64,000 bases of DNA from Neolewinella aurantiaca. GTDB lineage: Bacteria > Bacteroidota > Bacteroidia > Chitinophagales > Saprospiraceae. The notes beneath the pieces were generated by a model. That model made no database searches. It had not been told where the DNA came from and was given only the letters and a program-made list of their open reading frames with translations. Numbering within the stretch: the first letter of the stretch is position 1; each line of letters opens with the position of its first letter. The position numbers and the translations under genes are program-made. The stretch is taken from contig NZ_VOXD01000025.1 in NCBI RefSeq assembly GCF_008014675.1, positions 34,840 to 98,839 on the forward strand, given 5' to 3'. Positions 36,731 to 44,356 of this stretch are shown piece by piece.

Positions 36731-36760
36731 CTTTCTTCTATTCCCATCCCCCGCATTACC

Positions 36761-37339
36761 ATGAAAATTCAGATTCACGTTGCTCAGCCAGAGCACGCCG
36801 TCTACGCCCAACCTATTTGTGACCTGATGGCCGAATCCGCTAAAGCACGCGGAACGGGTATCGCGACCCGCAAACCCGAATACGTGGAAGAAAAGCTAAA
36901 ATCAGGTAAGGCCATCGTGGCTCTTGTCGATGGAGAGCTCGCCGGGTTCAGCTACATCGAAACCTGGAGTCACGGCAAATACGTTGCCAACTCCGGACTG
37001 ATCGTCAACCCCAAATTCCGGCGCTTCGGCCTGGCCCGCAAAATAAAAGCGGCCATCTTCAACCTCTCCCGGACCAAATACCCCGACGCGAAGATTTTTG
37101 GCATCACCACCAGCCTCCCGGTCATGAAGATCAACTCCGATCTTGGCTATAAACCGGTAACCTTCTCAGAACTCACCCAGGACGACGCCTTCTGGGCAGG
37201 CTGCAACTCCTGCCCCAACGTCGACATCCTGAACCGCAACGAACGAAGGATGTGCCTCTGCACCGCCATGATGGCGCCATCCGGCAACGAAGCAAAACAG
37301 ATGGCCATTGACCTTTCGGAAATGATCATCGAAGGGTAG
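36761..37339 (+). CDS. GNAT acetyltransferase, candidate N-acetylglutamate synthase
   Basis: 192 residues from ATG 36761 (MKIQIHVAQPEHAVYAQPIC). GNAT fold: acetyl-CoA loop around LIVNPKFRRFGLARKIK (~87-103, RxxGxA type). The C-terminal part has a Cys-rich cluster GCNSCPNVDILN...RRMCLCTAMM that is not part of the ordinary fold and may bind metal. As first gene of the arginine operon, after the leader, it most likely makes N-acetylglutamate, the step for which no argA or argJ is seen; this is inferred from context. Confidence 0.72.
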   Translation: MKIQIHVAQPEHAVYAQPICDLMAESAKARGTGIATRKPEYVEEKLKSGKAIVALVDGELAGFSYIETWSHGKYVANSGLIVNPKFRRFGLARKIKAAIFNLSRTKYPDAKIFGITTSLPVMKINSDLGYKPVTFSELTQDDAFWAGCNSCPNVDILNRNERRMCLCTAMMAPSGNEAKQMAIDLSEMIIEG

Positions 37340-37449
37340 AAAGTCGGGAAGAATGGAGTCGGGAGTCGCTACCGCACTTCCCGTTCGCGTACCCGCCTTA
37401 TTTTATACAGCACTCAGATTATGACTCCGGAGGAGTCGAACATATTTTA

Positions 37450-37490
37450 CCCCGAACGAAGTGAGTGCGCAGCACGATCGAAGTTCGGGG
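37450..37490 (+). other. Hairpin before argG
   Basis: CCCCGAAC (37450-37457) / GTTCGGGG (37483-37490), 8-bp stem, 16 bp before the argG ATG; a palindrome GACTCCGGAGGAGTC precedes it at ~37422. Could affect translation or processing. Confidence 0.5.
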
Positions 37491-37506
37491 ATCAGACCAC
37501 AACAAA

Positions 37507-38691
37507 ATGAAAAAAATAGTACTAGCCTACTCAGGCGGCCTCGACACCAGCTACTGTATAAAGTACCTGACCAAAGAGAAAGGCTACGAAGTTCACGCCC
37601 TGACCGTAGACACCGGCGGCTTCGACGAAGAAGAAATCGCCGAAATGGAAGCCCGCGCATTGAAGCTCGGCGCAGCCAGTTATAAACGTGTAAATGTAAC
37701 CGAGGCCTACTACCAGGAATGTATCCGCTTCCTCGTTTACGGTAACTGCCTCCGGTACCAGACTTACCCGATGAGCGTGAGCGCCGAGCGGATGTTTCAG
37801 GCGATGAGCGTTGCGCGTTACTGCGTCGAGATCGACGCCGATGGTGTTGCCCACGGATCTACCGGCGCGGGCAACGACCAGGTACGGTTTGATCTCGCCT
37901 TCGAGCTGAGCGGCCGCGAGCTGGAAATCATCACTCCCATCCGTGACATGCAACTCAGCCGCCAGGAAGAGGTTGACTATCTCGCTGAGCACAACCTCGT
38001 TTGGCCCGAGAAGAAAGGAACTTACAGCATCAACGCCGGCCTGTGGGGTACCTCCGTCGGCGGTGCAGAAACCCTTACCAGCAACAAATCGCTGCCCGAA
38101 GATGCCTGGCCCGTCCCCGTAACGGAGACCGAAGCGCGCGACATTGATCTCAACTTTGAAGCAGGAGAATTCGTCGGTTTCGACGGAAAGAAATTCGCCT
38201 CGAAGGTAGAAGCCATCAAGGCCCTCGAAGCCGTGGCTGCTCCCTTCGGTGTAGGCCGCGACATCCACGTTGGCGACACCATCATTGGCATCAAAGGCCG
38301 GGTTGGTTTTGCGGCAGCGGCAGCCGTGCTCATCATCAAAAGCCACCATTTGCTCGAAAAGCATACGCTGGCCAAATGGCAATTGTTCTGGAAAGAGCAG
38401 CTCAGCAACTGGTACGGCATGATGCTCCACGAAGGGCAATTCCTCGACCCCGTAATGCGCGATGTAGAAGCTTTCCTGGAAAGCTCGCAGGGCACCGTCA
38501 ACGGCACCGTACACGTAACCCTGCACCCGCACCGCTACCAGCTCAACGGCATTACTTCGCCCAACGACCTTCTCGGCGCAGGCTTCGGTGCTTACGGCGA
38601 AATGAACAAAGGCTGGAGTGGCGAAGACGTTCGTGGCTTTACGAAGATCCTCAGCGTGCCGGGGCGTATCCGCAATGCAGTCAATAAATAA
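37507..38691 (+). CDS. argG: Argininosuccinate synthase
   Basis: 394 residues from ATG 37507; the frame opens at 37465, but MKKIVLAYSGGLDTSYCIKYL is the standard start with the PP-loop SGGLDTS. Further landmarks: STGAGNDQVRFD and the Bacteroidota-type SPNDLLGAGFGAYGEMNKGW end. Joins citrulline and aspartate with ATP. Second gene of the arginine operon. Confidence 0.95.
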   Translation: MKKIVLAYSGGLDTSYCIKYLTKEKGYEVHALTVDTGGFDEEEIAEMEARALKLGAASYKRVNVTEAYYQECIRFLVYGNCLRYQTYPMSVSAERMFQAMSVARYCVEIDADGVAHGSTGAGNDQVRFDLAFELSGRELEIITPIRDMQLSRQEEVDYLAEHNLVWPEKKGTYSINAGLWGTSVGGAETLTSNKSLPEDAWPVPVTETEARDIDLNFEAGEFVGFDGKKFASKVEAIKALEAVAAPFGVGRDIHVGDTIIGIKGRVGFAAAAAVLIIKSHHLLEKHTLAKWQLFWKEQLSNWYGMMLHEGQFLDPVMRDVEAFLESSQGTVNGTVHVTLHPHRYQLNGITSPNDLLGAGFGAYGEMNKGWSGEDVRGFTKILSVPGRIRNAVNK

Positions 38692-38698
38692 ATGAGTT

Positions 38699-38743
38699 GA
38701 GGGCCTCTGGCCCGATTTTCTGATCACCGGGCCAGAGGCCCTC
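38699..38743 (+). repeat. GGCC-rich hairpin between argG and argC
   Basis: GAGGGCCTCTGGCCCG (38699-38714) / CGGGCCAGAGGCCCTC (38728-38743), 16-bp perfect stem, 11 bp before the argC start. Confidence 0.85.
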
Positions 38744-38754
38744 ACCCCAGTAAG

Positions 38755-39711
38755 ATGAAACATAAAATAGGCATCATCGGCGGAGGCGGCTACACGGCTG
38801 GCGAGTTACTGCGCATCCTCGTCAACCATCCTCATGTGGAGATCGCTTTTGTCCAGAGCCAGAGCCAGGCGGGCAAGCCGCTCTACCATACCCATACCGA
38901 TCTGCTTGGCGAGACCGATCTTGTCTTCTCCGCCGACGCGGGCGAAGCCGATGTCCTCTTCCTCTGCATGGGCCACGGGCGGTCTAAAACGTGGATGGAG
39001 GAGAACAAACCCGCAGCAGATACGCTGGTAGTTGACCTCAGTACCGACTACCGCATGGACGACGGGTGGGTGTACGGCCTCCCCGAAATCAATGCGGCGC
39101 AGACGCAGGGTGCAAAGCGCGTTGCGAACCCGGGCTGCTTCGCCACAGCTATTCAGCTAGGATTACTTCCACTCGTTAAGGCCGGATTGGCCGACGGAGA
39201 GGTCCACATCAACGGCATGACCGGCTCCACCGGCGCGGGCCAATCTCCCATGCCTACCACCCACTTCAGTTGGCGTAACAGCAATGTTTCGGTCTACAAA
39301 GCCTTCAGCCATCAGCACCTGAACGAGATCGGGCGGAACGTAAAACTACTCGGCCGCAAAGACGCAAAAGGACTCAACTTCCTGCCCCTGCGCGGGCCTT
39401 TCGCCCGCGGAATCTTCGTGACCACCTACGTGCAGACCGATGAGTCGGAAAGCCAGCTCAAAGGCTTGTTCAACAATTTTTATTCCGAAACGACCTTTAC
39501 CCACGTCACGGATCGCAACCCCGACCTGAAGCAAGTCGTGAACACCAATAAAGGCATCGTCTTCGTCGAAAAACACAGCGATAAGGCACTGGTCATCTCC
39601 ATGATCGACAACCTGCTGAAGGGTGCTTCGGGCCAGGCAGTACAGAATATGAACCTTGCACTGGGGCTACCGGAAGACGCGGGGCTGCGGCTTAAGGCAG
39701 GGCTCTTCTAG
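38755..39711 (+). CDS. argC: N-acetyl-gamma-glutamyl-phosphate reductase
   Basis: 318 residues. NADP-binding GIIGGGGYTAGELLRILVNHP at the N-terminus and the catalytic Cys in ANPGCFATAIQLGLLPL (about residue 127). Reduces the acyl phosphate to the semialdehyde in arginine synthesis. Short type. Flanked on both sides by strong hairpins. Confidence 0.93.
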   Translation: MKHKIGIIGGGGYTAGELLRILVNHPHVEIAFVQSQSQAGKPLYHTHTDLLGETDLVFSADAGEADVLFLCMGHGRSKTWMEENKPAADTLVVDLSTDYRMDDGWVYGLPEINAAQTQGAKRVANPGCFATAIQLGLLPLVKAGLADGEVHINGMTGSTGAGQSPMPTTHFSWRNSNVSVYKAFSHQHLNEIGRNVKLLGRKDAKGLNFLPLRGPFARGIFVTTYVQTDESESQLKGLFNNFYSETTFTHVTDRNPDLKQVVNTNKGIVFVEKHSDKALVISMIDNLLKGASGQAVQNMNLALGLPEDAGLRLKAGLF

Positions 39712-39814
39712 TGGGCCAGAGGCCCTCTGGCCCAATTTCCTGACTGGCCAAAGGCCAGCAAAAAAACATATGAACTTCCAGGCCTCCGGCCCGGACCCAC
39801 TCGGGCCGGAGGCC
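39712..39814 (+). repeat. Three GGCC-rich hairpins between argC and argD
   Basis: TGGGCCAGAGG / CCTCTGGCCCA (39712-39734), CTGGCC AAA GGCCAG (39744-39758) then seven A, and GGCCTCCGGCCCG (39781-39793) / CGGGCCGGAGGCC (39802-39814). They fill nearly all of the 119-bp gap and share words with the 38699 hairpin. Confidence 0.85.
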
Positions 39815-39830
39815 CTCGACCCAAATTACT

Positions 39831-40964
39831 ATGCAACTATTCGACGTCTACTCCCTCTACGATATCCAACCCGTTCGCGGCGAAGGCAGCTATGTTTATG
39901 ACGAAAACGGCCGGAAGATCCTCGACTTTTACGGCGGCCACGCGGTAATGTCCATCGGGCATTCCCACCCGCATTACGTGAAGACAATCTCCGACCAACT
40001 GGGCAAACTCGGCTTTTACAGCAACAGCGTAGTGAACCCGTTGCAACAAGAACTGGCCGATAAACTTGGCGAACTTTCCGGGCTCGACGATTACAACCTC
40101 TTTCTGGTAAGCAGTGGTGCAGAGGCCAACGAAAACGCCCTGAAGCTGGCCAGCTTCGAGACCAACCGGAGCCGCATCCTTGCCTTCGACGGAGCCTTTC
40201 ATGGCCGCACCTCCGCCGCAGTAAACGCAACGGACAACGAAGCCATCAAAGCCCCCATCAACCGTAACTACCCTATCACCTTCCTGCCGCTCAACGACCT
40301 TGCCGCCGTAAAACGCGAACTGGAGAAAGGCGACGTTGCGGCGCTCATCATCGAAGGCGTGCAGGGGGTACACGGCATCTACGTACCCGATCCTGAATTC
40401 CTGGAGGCCCTGCCTGAGTTGTGCCACGCCAACGGCGCGGTCCTGATTCTCGACGAAGTACAGTCTGGTTACGGGCGCACGGGCAAATTCTTCTCCTTTC
40501 AGCACTCTGCTGTACAGCCCGACATCATCTGCATGGCGAAGGGAATGGGCAACGGTTTTCCGCTCGGCGGCATCCTTGTGCACCCGCGCTTTGAGGCAAA
40601 GAAGGGAATGTTGGGCACCACCTACGGCGGCAGTCACCTGGCCTGCGCGGCGGGCATTGCGGTGCTGGACGTCATGAAAGACGAAGACCTGCTGGCCAAC
40701 GCCACCGATCAGGGCACGTACCTGATGGACCAAATGGCCGCCACCGGCCTCTTCACCGAAGTACGTGGCTACGGGCTAATGATCGGCTTGCAGATGAAGG
40801 AGCCGATTGCTCCCCTGCGCAAGCAATTGCTCTTTGAGCACAGTGTGTTTACCGGATCGAGCAAAGACCCGAATACCATTCGGTTGCTCCCACCGCTTAA
40901 CGTCACGCGAGCACAGTGCGATGATTTAATTGCGGCTTTTAAAGCGGCGCTTGCACCTGCGTGA
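39831..40964 (+). CDS. argD: Acetylornithine/ornithine-type aminotransferase
   Basis: 377 residues. PLP class III: SGAEANENALKLA, GAFHGRTSAA, LILDEVQSGYGRTGKFF with the Asp for the pyridine N, and the Schiff-base Lys in CMAKGMGNGFPLGG. Converts N-acyl-glutamate semialdehyde to N-acylornithine. The last codons and TGA stop (CTTGCACCTGCGTGA) form a partial copy of the dispersed motif. Confidence 0.92.
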   Translation: MQLFDVYSLYDIQPVRGEGSYVYDENGRKILDFYGGHAVMSIGHSHPHYVKTISDQLGKLGFYSNSVVNPLQQELADKLGELSGLDDYNLFLVSSGAEANENALKLASFETNRSRILAFDGAFHGRTSAAVNATDNEAIKAPINRNYPITFLPLNDLAAVKRELEKGDVAALIIEGVQGVHGIYVPDPEFLEALPELCHANGAVLILDEVQSGYGRTGKFFSFQHSAVQPDIICMAKGMGNGFPLGGILVHPRFEAKKGMLGTTYGGSHLACAAGIAVLDVMKDEDLLANATDQGTYLMDQMAATGLFTEVRGYGLMIGLQMKEPIAPLRKQLLFEHSVFTGSSKDPNTIRLLPPLNVTRAQCDDLIAAFKAALAPA

Positions 40965-40970
40965 TTCGCC
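40953..40970 (+). repeat. Dispersed motif across the argD stop codon, incomplete
   Basis: GCACCTGCG-TGA-TTCGCC: the first arm is exact, TGA in the spacer is the argD stop, and the second arm is damaged. Confidence 0.6.
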
Positions 40971-41014
40971 ATCAAACACATACTCTCACTCGGGCTACAA
41001 GCCCTCGACCAACT

Positions 41015-41302
41015 ATGGTTCTCGAACACGTTCACATCACCGTTTCACCCGTCAACGTTGCGGCCTATCTCGACGCTTTCGAGCAGGCGCGGCCGCAGGT
41101 GCAAAGTCAGCCCGGATGCCATTCCTGCCGCCTTTTACCGAAGTTGGACGCGCCGGGCGAATTTCTGCTCCTGATCCAATGGGAGAGCAAGGCCCACCAC
41201 ACCGAAGGCTTTCGCCAGAGTGCTGAATATGCGAAGTGGTCGCGGTTGCTGCATCCGTTTTATGAGGTGTTTCCGGTGGTCGACTATTTTGAACTTGATT
41301 AA
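41015..41302 (+). CDS. ABM-domain (antibiotic biosynthesis monooxygenase-like) protein
   Basis: 95 residues from ATG 41015 (MVLEHVHITVSPVNVAAYLDAF). Dimeric alpha/beta ABM fold: LEHVHITV, SCRLLPKLDAPGEFLLLIQWESKAHHTEGFRQSAEY. These small proteins act as monooxygenases or haem/quinone-modifying enzymes, but here no role in arginine synthesis is known. Inserted between argD and argF' on the same strand. A perfect dispersed-motif copy lies in antisense to codons for QARPQVQ. Confidence 0.75.
   Translation: MVLEHVHITVSPVNVAAYLDAFEQARPQVQSQPGCHSCRLLPKLDAPGEFLLLIQWESKAHHTEGFRQSAEYAKWSRLLHPFYEVFPVVDYFELD
41086..41102 (-). repeat. Dispersed motif, perfect copy inside the ABM gene
   Basis: Reverse-strand GCACCTGCGGCCGCGCC with TTT before it, coding for A-R-P-Q-V-Q on the sense strand. 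Confidence 0.9.
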
Positions 41303-41328
41303 AAAACCAATCTCCGCAGGGAGGCCAG

Positions 41329-41365
41329 GCTGAAGCCTGGTGAACCGCAGGCTGAAGCCTGCCGA
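41329..41365 (+). repeat. Twin CAGGCTGAAGCCTG hairpins
   Basis: Two consecutive near-palindromes, CCAGGCTGAAGCCTGG and GCAGGCTGAAGCCTGC, just ahead of argF'. The core CTGAAG recalls the hairpins at 6787 and 11563. Confidence 0.75.
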
Positions 41366-41370
41366 ACAGT

Positions 41371-42309
41371 ATGAAACAATTCCTCTCCGCCGCCGACGTG
41401 CCCGATATCAATGCTCTTATCGCAAAGGCGCGCGCCCATAAAGCAAAGCCCTTCGGCAGCAATCATTCGGGCCAGCAAAAAATGGTCATCAACCTCTTTT
41501 TCAACTCCAGCCTCCGGACGCGGATGAGCACCGAAAAAGCCGCCCGCCAACTGGGCTACGACGTGATCACCTACGACGCCTCCGGCGGCTGGGGCATTGA
41601 GTTTGAAGACGGCACGGTAATGAACGGCAATACCGCCGAACACGTCCGCGAAGCCGCCGGCGTGCTGAGTCAGTACTGCGATATTCTTTGTGTCCGCTCT
41701 TTCCCTTCCCTGACGGACAAGGATGCCGACTACGAAGACCGCATTATGAAAGCCTTCGTGAAGTACGCATCTGTCCCGGTAGTAAGCATGGAATCCGCCA
41801 CCCGCCACCCGCTGCAAAGCCTGACGGACTGTATCACCATCGCTGAACACCGAAAAGCCGTACCTCCCCGGGTAGTACTCACCTGGGCACCGCACCCCCG
41901 GCGCTTGCCCCAGTGCGTTGCCAACAGCTTCGCCGAATGGATGCTCGCCTGGGGCGAGGTAGACCTGACGATCTGTAACCCCGAAGGCTTTGACCTCGCG
42001 CCGGAATTCACCAAGGGCGCAAAGGTGGTCCACAATCAGGCAGAAGCCTTTGCCGGAGCAGATTTCATTTACGCAAAGAACTGGTCTTCGTTTGAAGATT
42101 ACGGCGCCATCGGAGACTTCCCCGGCTGGCAGGTGGACGAGGCTAAAATGGCCCTCACCAACAATGCTTACTTCATGCACTGCCTGCCCGTACGCCGCAA
42201 TGTGGTCGTCTCCGACGGCGTGATCGACAGCGACCGATCGTTGGTGTTGCAGCAAGCAAATAACCGGACCTGGGCCGCGCAGGCGGTGCTGGGGGAGATG
42301 AGGGGTTAG
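41371..42309 (+). CDS. argF': N-acyl-L-ornithine carbamoyltransferase
   Basis: 312 residues. Carbamoyl-phosphate motif FFNSSLRTRMSTEKAA (family STRTR position is SLRTR), the 80s loop GGWGIEFEDGTVMNG, ESATRHPLQSLTD, LTWAPHPRRLPQ, and FMHCLPVRRNV with the Cys-Leu-Pro stretch. These match the Bacteroidota/Xanthomonas ArgF' group that carbamoylates N-acetyl- or N-succinylornithine, not free ornithine. The choice between acetyl and succinyl depends on a residue that I cannot align with confidence; here the loop reads NGNTAEHVREA. Lies last in the cluster seen. Confidence 0.88.
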   Translation: MKQFLSAADVPDINALIAKARAHKAKPFGSNHSGQQKMVINLFFNSSLRTRMSTEKAARQLGYDVITYDASGGWGIEFEDGTVMNGNTAEHVREAAGVLSQYCDILCVRSFPSLTDKDADYEDRIMKAFVKYASVPVVSMESATRHPLQSLTDCITIAEHRKAVPPRVVLTWAPHPRRLPQCVANSFAEWMLAWGEVDLTICNPEGFDLAPEFTKGAKVVHNQAEAFAGADFIYAKNWSSFEDYGAIGDFPGWQVDEAKMALTNNAYFMHCLPVRRNVVVSDGVIDSDRSLVLQQANNRTWAAQAVLGEMRG

Positions 42310-42391
42310 TGGGTAGTGGGTAGTGGGTAGTTGGATAGTGGGTAGTGCTGCCGCAATTACCGTTCGTGGCGCTACGCTTGCTCACCTTTAG
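42310..42391. repeat. TAGTGGG tract and GTAGTGCTGCCGC element after argF'
   Basis: TAGTGGG repeated four times (one imperfect), then GTAGTGCTGCCGCAATT and GCGCTACGCTTGCTCACC; words shared with 44222-44345 and 58191-58520. Confidence 0.75.
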
Positions 42392-42607
42392 CTACCGTAT
42401 CACTACTTTCTCAACGCCTTCCAACAAGGTGACCGTCCGTACCCGCTCCAGGTAAACACCTGGCGGAACGTGCGGAAGGGTAAGCTCTCTGGTATCCGAG
42501 GGCATAAAGCGATCAAAGAAAACCTCCTGACCGGATGCAAGGCTGATTAACCGGACTTCGTTGATTTGCCCCCCGATTAAATAATGCCCAGCTAAAATTA
42601 TTTTGAC
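42392..42607 (-). pseudogene. Remnant of a T9SS sorting domain
   Basis: An open frame of ~70 codons without a start codon, ending at TAG 42392-42394. It reads ...GGQINEVRLISLASGQEVFF, then DRFMPSDTRELTLPHVPPG, VYLERVRTVTLLEGVEKVVIR. The pattern (VRLISLASGQEV, ... LPHVPPGVYLERV ... KVVIR) is a type-A T9SS C-terminal domain. The protein body and the FPNP entry motif are absent, and TAA lies in frame just upstream (42608-42610), so this is a decayed tail of a lost secreted-protein gene. Confidence 0.7.
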
Positions 42608-42703
42608 TTAGGAGCTTGCTAATACACTTTATTTATAGTCGGACAGACAAATGCATCTTGTTACAATCATTAAGCTCCCCACAAATCCCCTACCTTCGCC
42701 CCC

Positions 42704-43462
42704 ATGTTAGCAAAACGCATCATCCCCTGCCTGGACATCAAAGACGGCCGCACCGTAAAGGGCGTAAACTTCGTCAACCTGCGCGACGCGGGCGACCCCG
42801 TGGAGCTGGGGGCGAAGTACTCGTTAGCCGGCGCGGACGAACTGGTGTTTCTTGACATCACCGCCACCAACGAGCGGCGTAAAACCCTCTCTGACCTGGC
42901 GCGCGACATCGCCCGCCACCTCAACATCCCTTTCACCATCGGCGGTGGGATCAAGCACATCGACGACGTAGACGTGCTGCTGAACGCCGGGGCGGACAAG
43001 GTGAGCATCAACTCCGCCGCAGTGCGGCGGCCCGAGCTGATCGATGAGCTGGCCTACGCCTTCGGCAACCAGTTTGTGGTGGTGGCCGTGGACGCGAAGA
43101 ACGTTGACGGCGAATGGTTCGTCCACCTCAACGGCGGGCGGGTAAAGACAGAGCACAAACTGTTCGATTGGGCTAAAGAGGCGCAGGAACGCGGCGCGGG
43201 CGAGATCCTCTTCACCAGCATGGACCACGACGGTACCAAGGCAGGCTTCGCCAACGAAGCCCTCGCGCAGATGAGCGACCTGCTCAGCATCCCGATCATC
43301 GCCAGCGGTGGCGCGGGGAATAAGGAGCACTTTGCGGATGTCTTCACAACGGGCAAAGCAGACGCCGGGCTTGCCGCCAGCATCTTCCACTTCGGGGAAG
43401 TAGGCATCAAGGAACTGAAGGATTATTTGGCGGAGCAGCAGATTCCGGTTCGCCCCGTTTAG
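42704..43462 (+). CDS. hisF: Imidazole glycerol phosphate synthase cyclase subunit
   Basis: 252 residues. Half-barrel 1 begins [19 protein letters not shown] with catalytic Asp at ~11; half-barrel 2 has [11 protein letters not shown] with the second Asp at ~130; phosphate loops [10 protein letters not shown] and [11 protein letters not shown]. Makes IGP and AICAR with HisH, not seen here. TACCTTCG ends 5 bp before the ATG, a near -7 box, so the message may be leaderless. Start of a hisF-hisIE pair. Confidence 0.94.
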   Translation: MLAKRIIPCLDIKDGRTVKGVNFVNLRDAGDPVELGAKYSLAGADELVFLDITATNERRKTLSDLARDIARHLNIPFTIGGGIKHIDDVDVLLNAGADKVSINSAAVRRPELIDELAYAFGNQFVVVAVDAKNVDGEWFVHLNGGRVKTEHKLFDWAKEAQERGAGEILFTSMDHDGTKAGFANEALAQMSDLLSIPIIASGGAGNKEHFADVFTTGKADAGLAASIFHFGEVGIKELKDYLAEQQIPVRPV

Positions 43463-43536
43463 GATGTAGAAGACAGCCATGGGATAATTCCGAGAAACAA
43501 CCTGCATTGTCCCCATGCTCCTTCAACCATTCCATT

Positions 43537-43553
43537 GCACCTGCGGCCGCGCC
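43537..43553 (+). repeat. Dispersed motif, perfect copy between hisF and hisIE
   Basis: GCACCTGCGGCCGCGCC preceded by ATT and followed by TAAA. Confidence 0.9.
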
Positions 43554-43575
43554 TAAACTTGCTAAATCTAAGCCG

Positions 43576-43583
43576 TACTTTTG
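43576..43583 (+). promoter_or_regulatory. Candidate -7 box of hisIE
   Basis: TACTTTTG matches TAnnTTTG, 17 bp before the hisIE ATG; no matching -33. Confidence 0.45.
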
Positions 43584-43600
43584 CATCCAATTCAAGCCTT

Positions 43601-44215
43601 ATGACCATTTCTTCCGACAACATCAAGGAACTTAACTTCGAAAAAGCCGCCAACGGCCTATTACCCGCCATTGTTCAGGACGCAGACACCCGCGTTGTGC
43701 TCATGCAAGGCTATATGGACCGCGAAGCGCTGGAGAAAACCCTCAGCACCAATCTGGTCACTTTCTTCAGCCGTAGTAAGCAACGCCTCTGGACGAAGGG
43801 AGAAAGCAGTGAAAACTTCCTTCACTTAGTAAGTGCAGCCGCTGACTGTGACCGGGACAGTATCCTGGTACAAGCTCGTCCCGACGGACCAACCTGCCAT
43901 ACCGGAGACGACACTTGCTGGAACGACGTGAACCAAGGTGAATTTTTCGATCACCTGGAGCGTACCATCCAGCACCGTCGTGACAACCCCTCCGAAAAAA
44001 GCTACACCAGTCAGTTGCTGGCCCGGGGCATCAATAAGGTAGCCCAGAAGGTTGGCGAAGAAGCCGTTGAACTCGTCATAGAGGCTAAAGACGATGATCG
44101 TGACCTGTTTCTAGGCGAAGCGGCAGATCTTATGTATCACTACATTGTCCTGTTGGCCGCCAAAGGTTACAACCTGGAGGATGTCCGGGAGGTGTTACGG
44201 TCGCGGCATAAGTGA
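43601..44215 (+). CDS. hisIE: Phosphoribosyl-AMP cyclohydrolase / phosphoribosyl-ATP diphosphatase
   Basis: 204 residues from ATG 43601. HisI half (~20-110): VLMQGYMDREALEKTL, TFFSRSKQRLWTKGE, DCDRDSILVQARPDGPTCHTGDDTCW with metal-binding Cys and Asp. HisE half (~115-204): all-alpha NTP-PPase-like GINKVAQKVGEEAVELVIEAK...EAADLMYHYIVLL. Steps 2 and 3 of histidine synthesis. Follows hisF with a gap holding the motif. Confidence 0.93.
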   Translation: MTISSDNIKELNFEKAANGLLPAIVQDADTRVVLMQGYMDREALEKTLSTNLVTFFSRSKQRLWTKGESSENFLHLVSAAADCDRDSILVQARPDGPTCHTGDDTCWNDVNQGEFFDHLERTIQHRRDNPSEKSYTSQLLARGINKVAQKVGEEAVELVIEAKDDDRDLFLGEAADLMYHYIVLLAAKGYNLEDVREVLRSRHK

Positions 44216-44221
44216 GTGAAA

Positions 44222-44345
44222 TAGGTAGAAAGTAGTCGGTAGTGCTGCCAATAATGCTATTCGCAGTGCTACGCTTGCTTATCTCCGGGCGAATGAGCGT
44301 AGCGAAATGAATGAAAGCAGCGGCAGCACTACTTACTACCCACTA
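44222..44345. repeat. Inverted GTAGTGCTGCC-type intergenic repeat
   Basis: GGTAGTGCTGCCAATAATGC near 44240 and, inverted, GCGGCAGCACTACTTACT near 44322; GCGTAGC/GCTACGC words lie between. Fills the gap between convergent hisIE and gldE. Confidence 0.75.
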
Positions 44346-44356
44346 CGCTCTATAAA

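Noticed and set aside
37410..37506. A second leader peptide before argG
   Set aside because: The frames there have few Arg codons and the hairpin has no competing partner.
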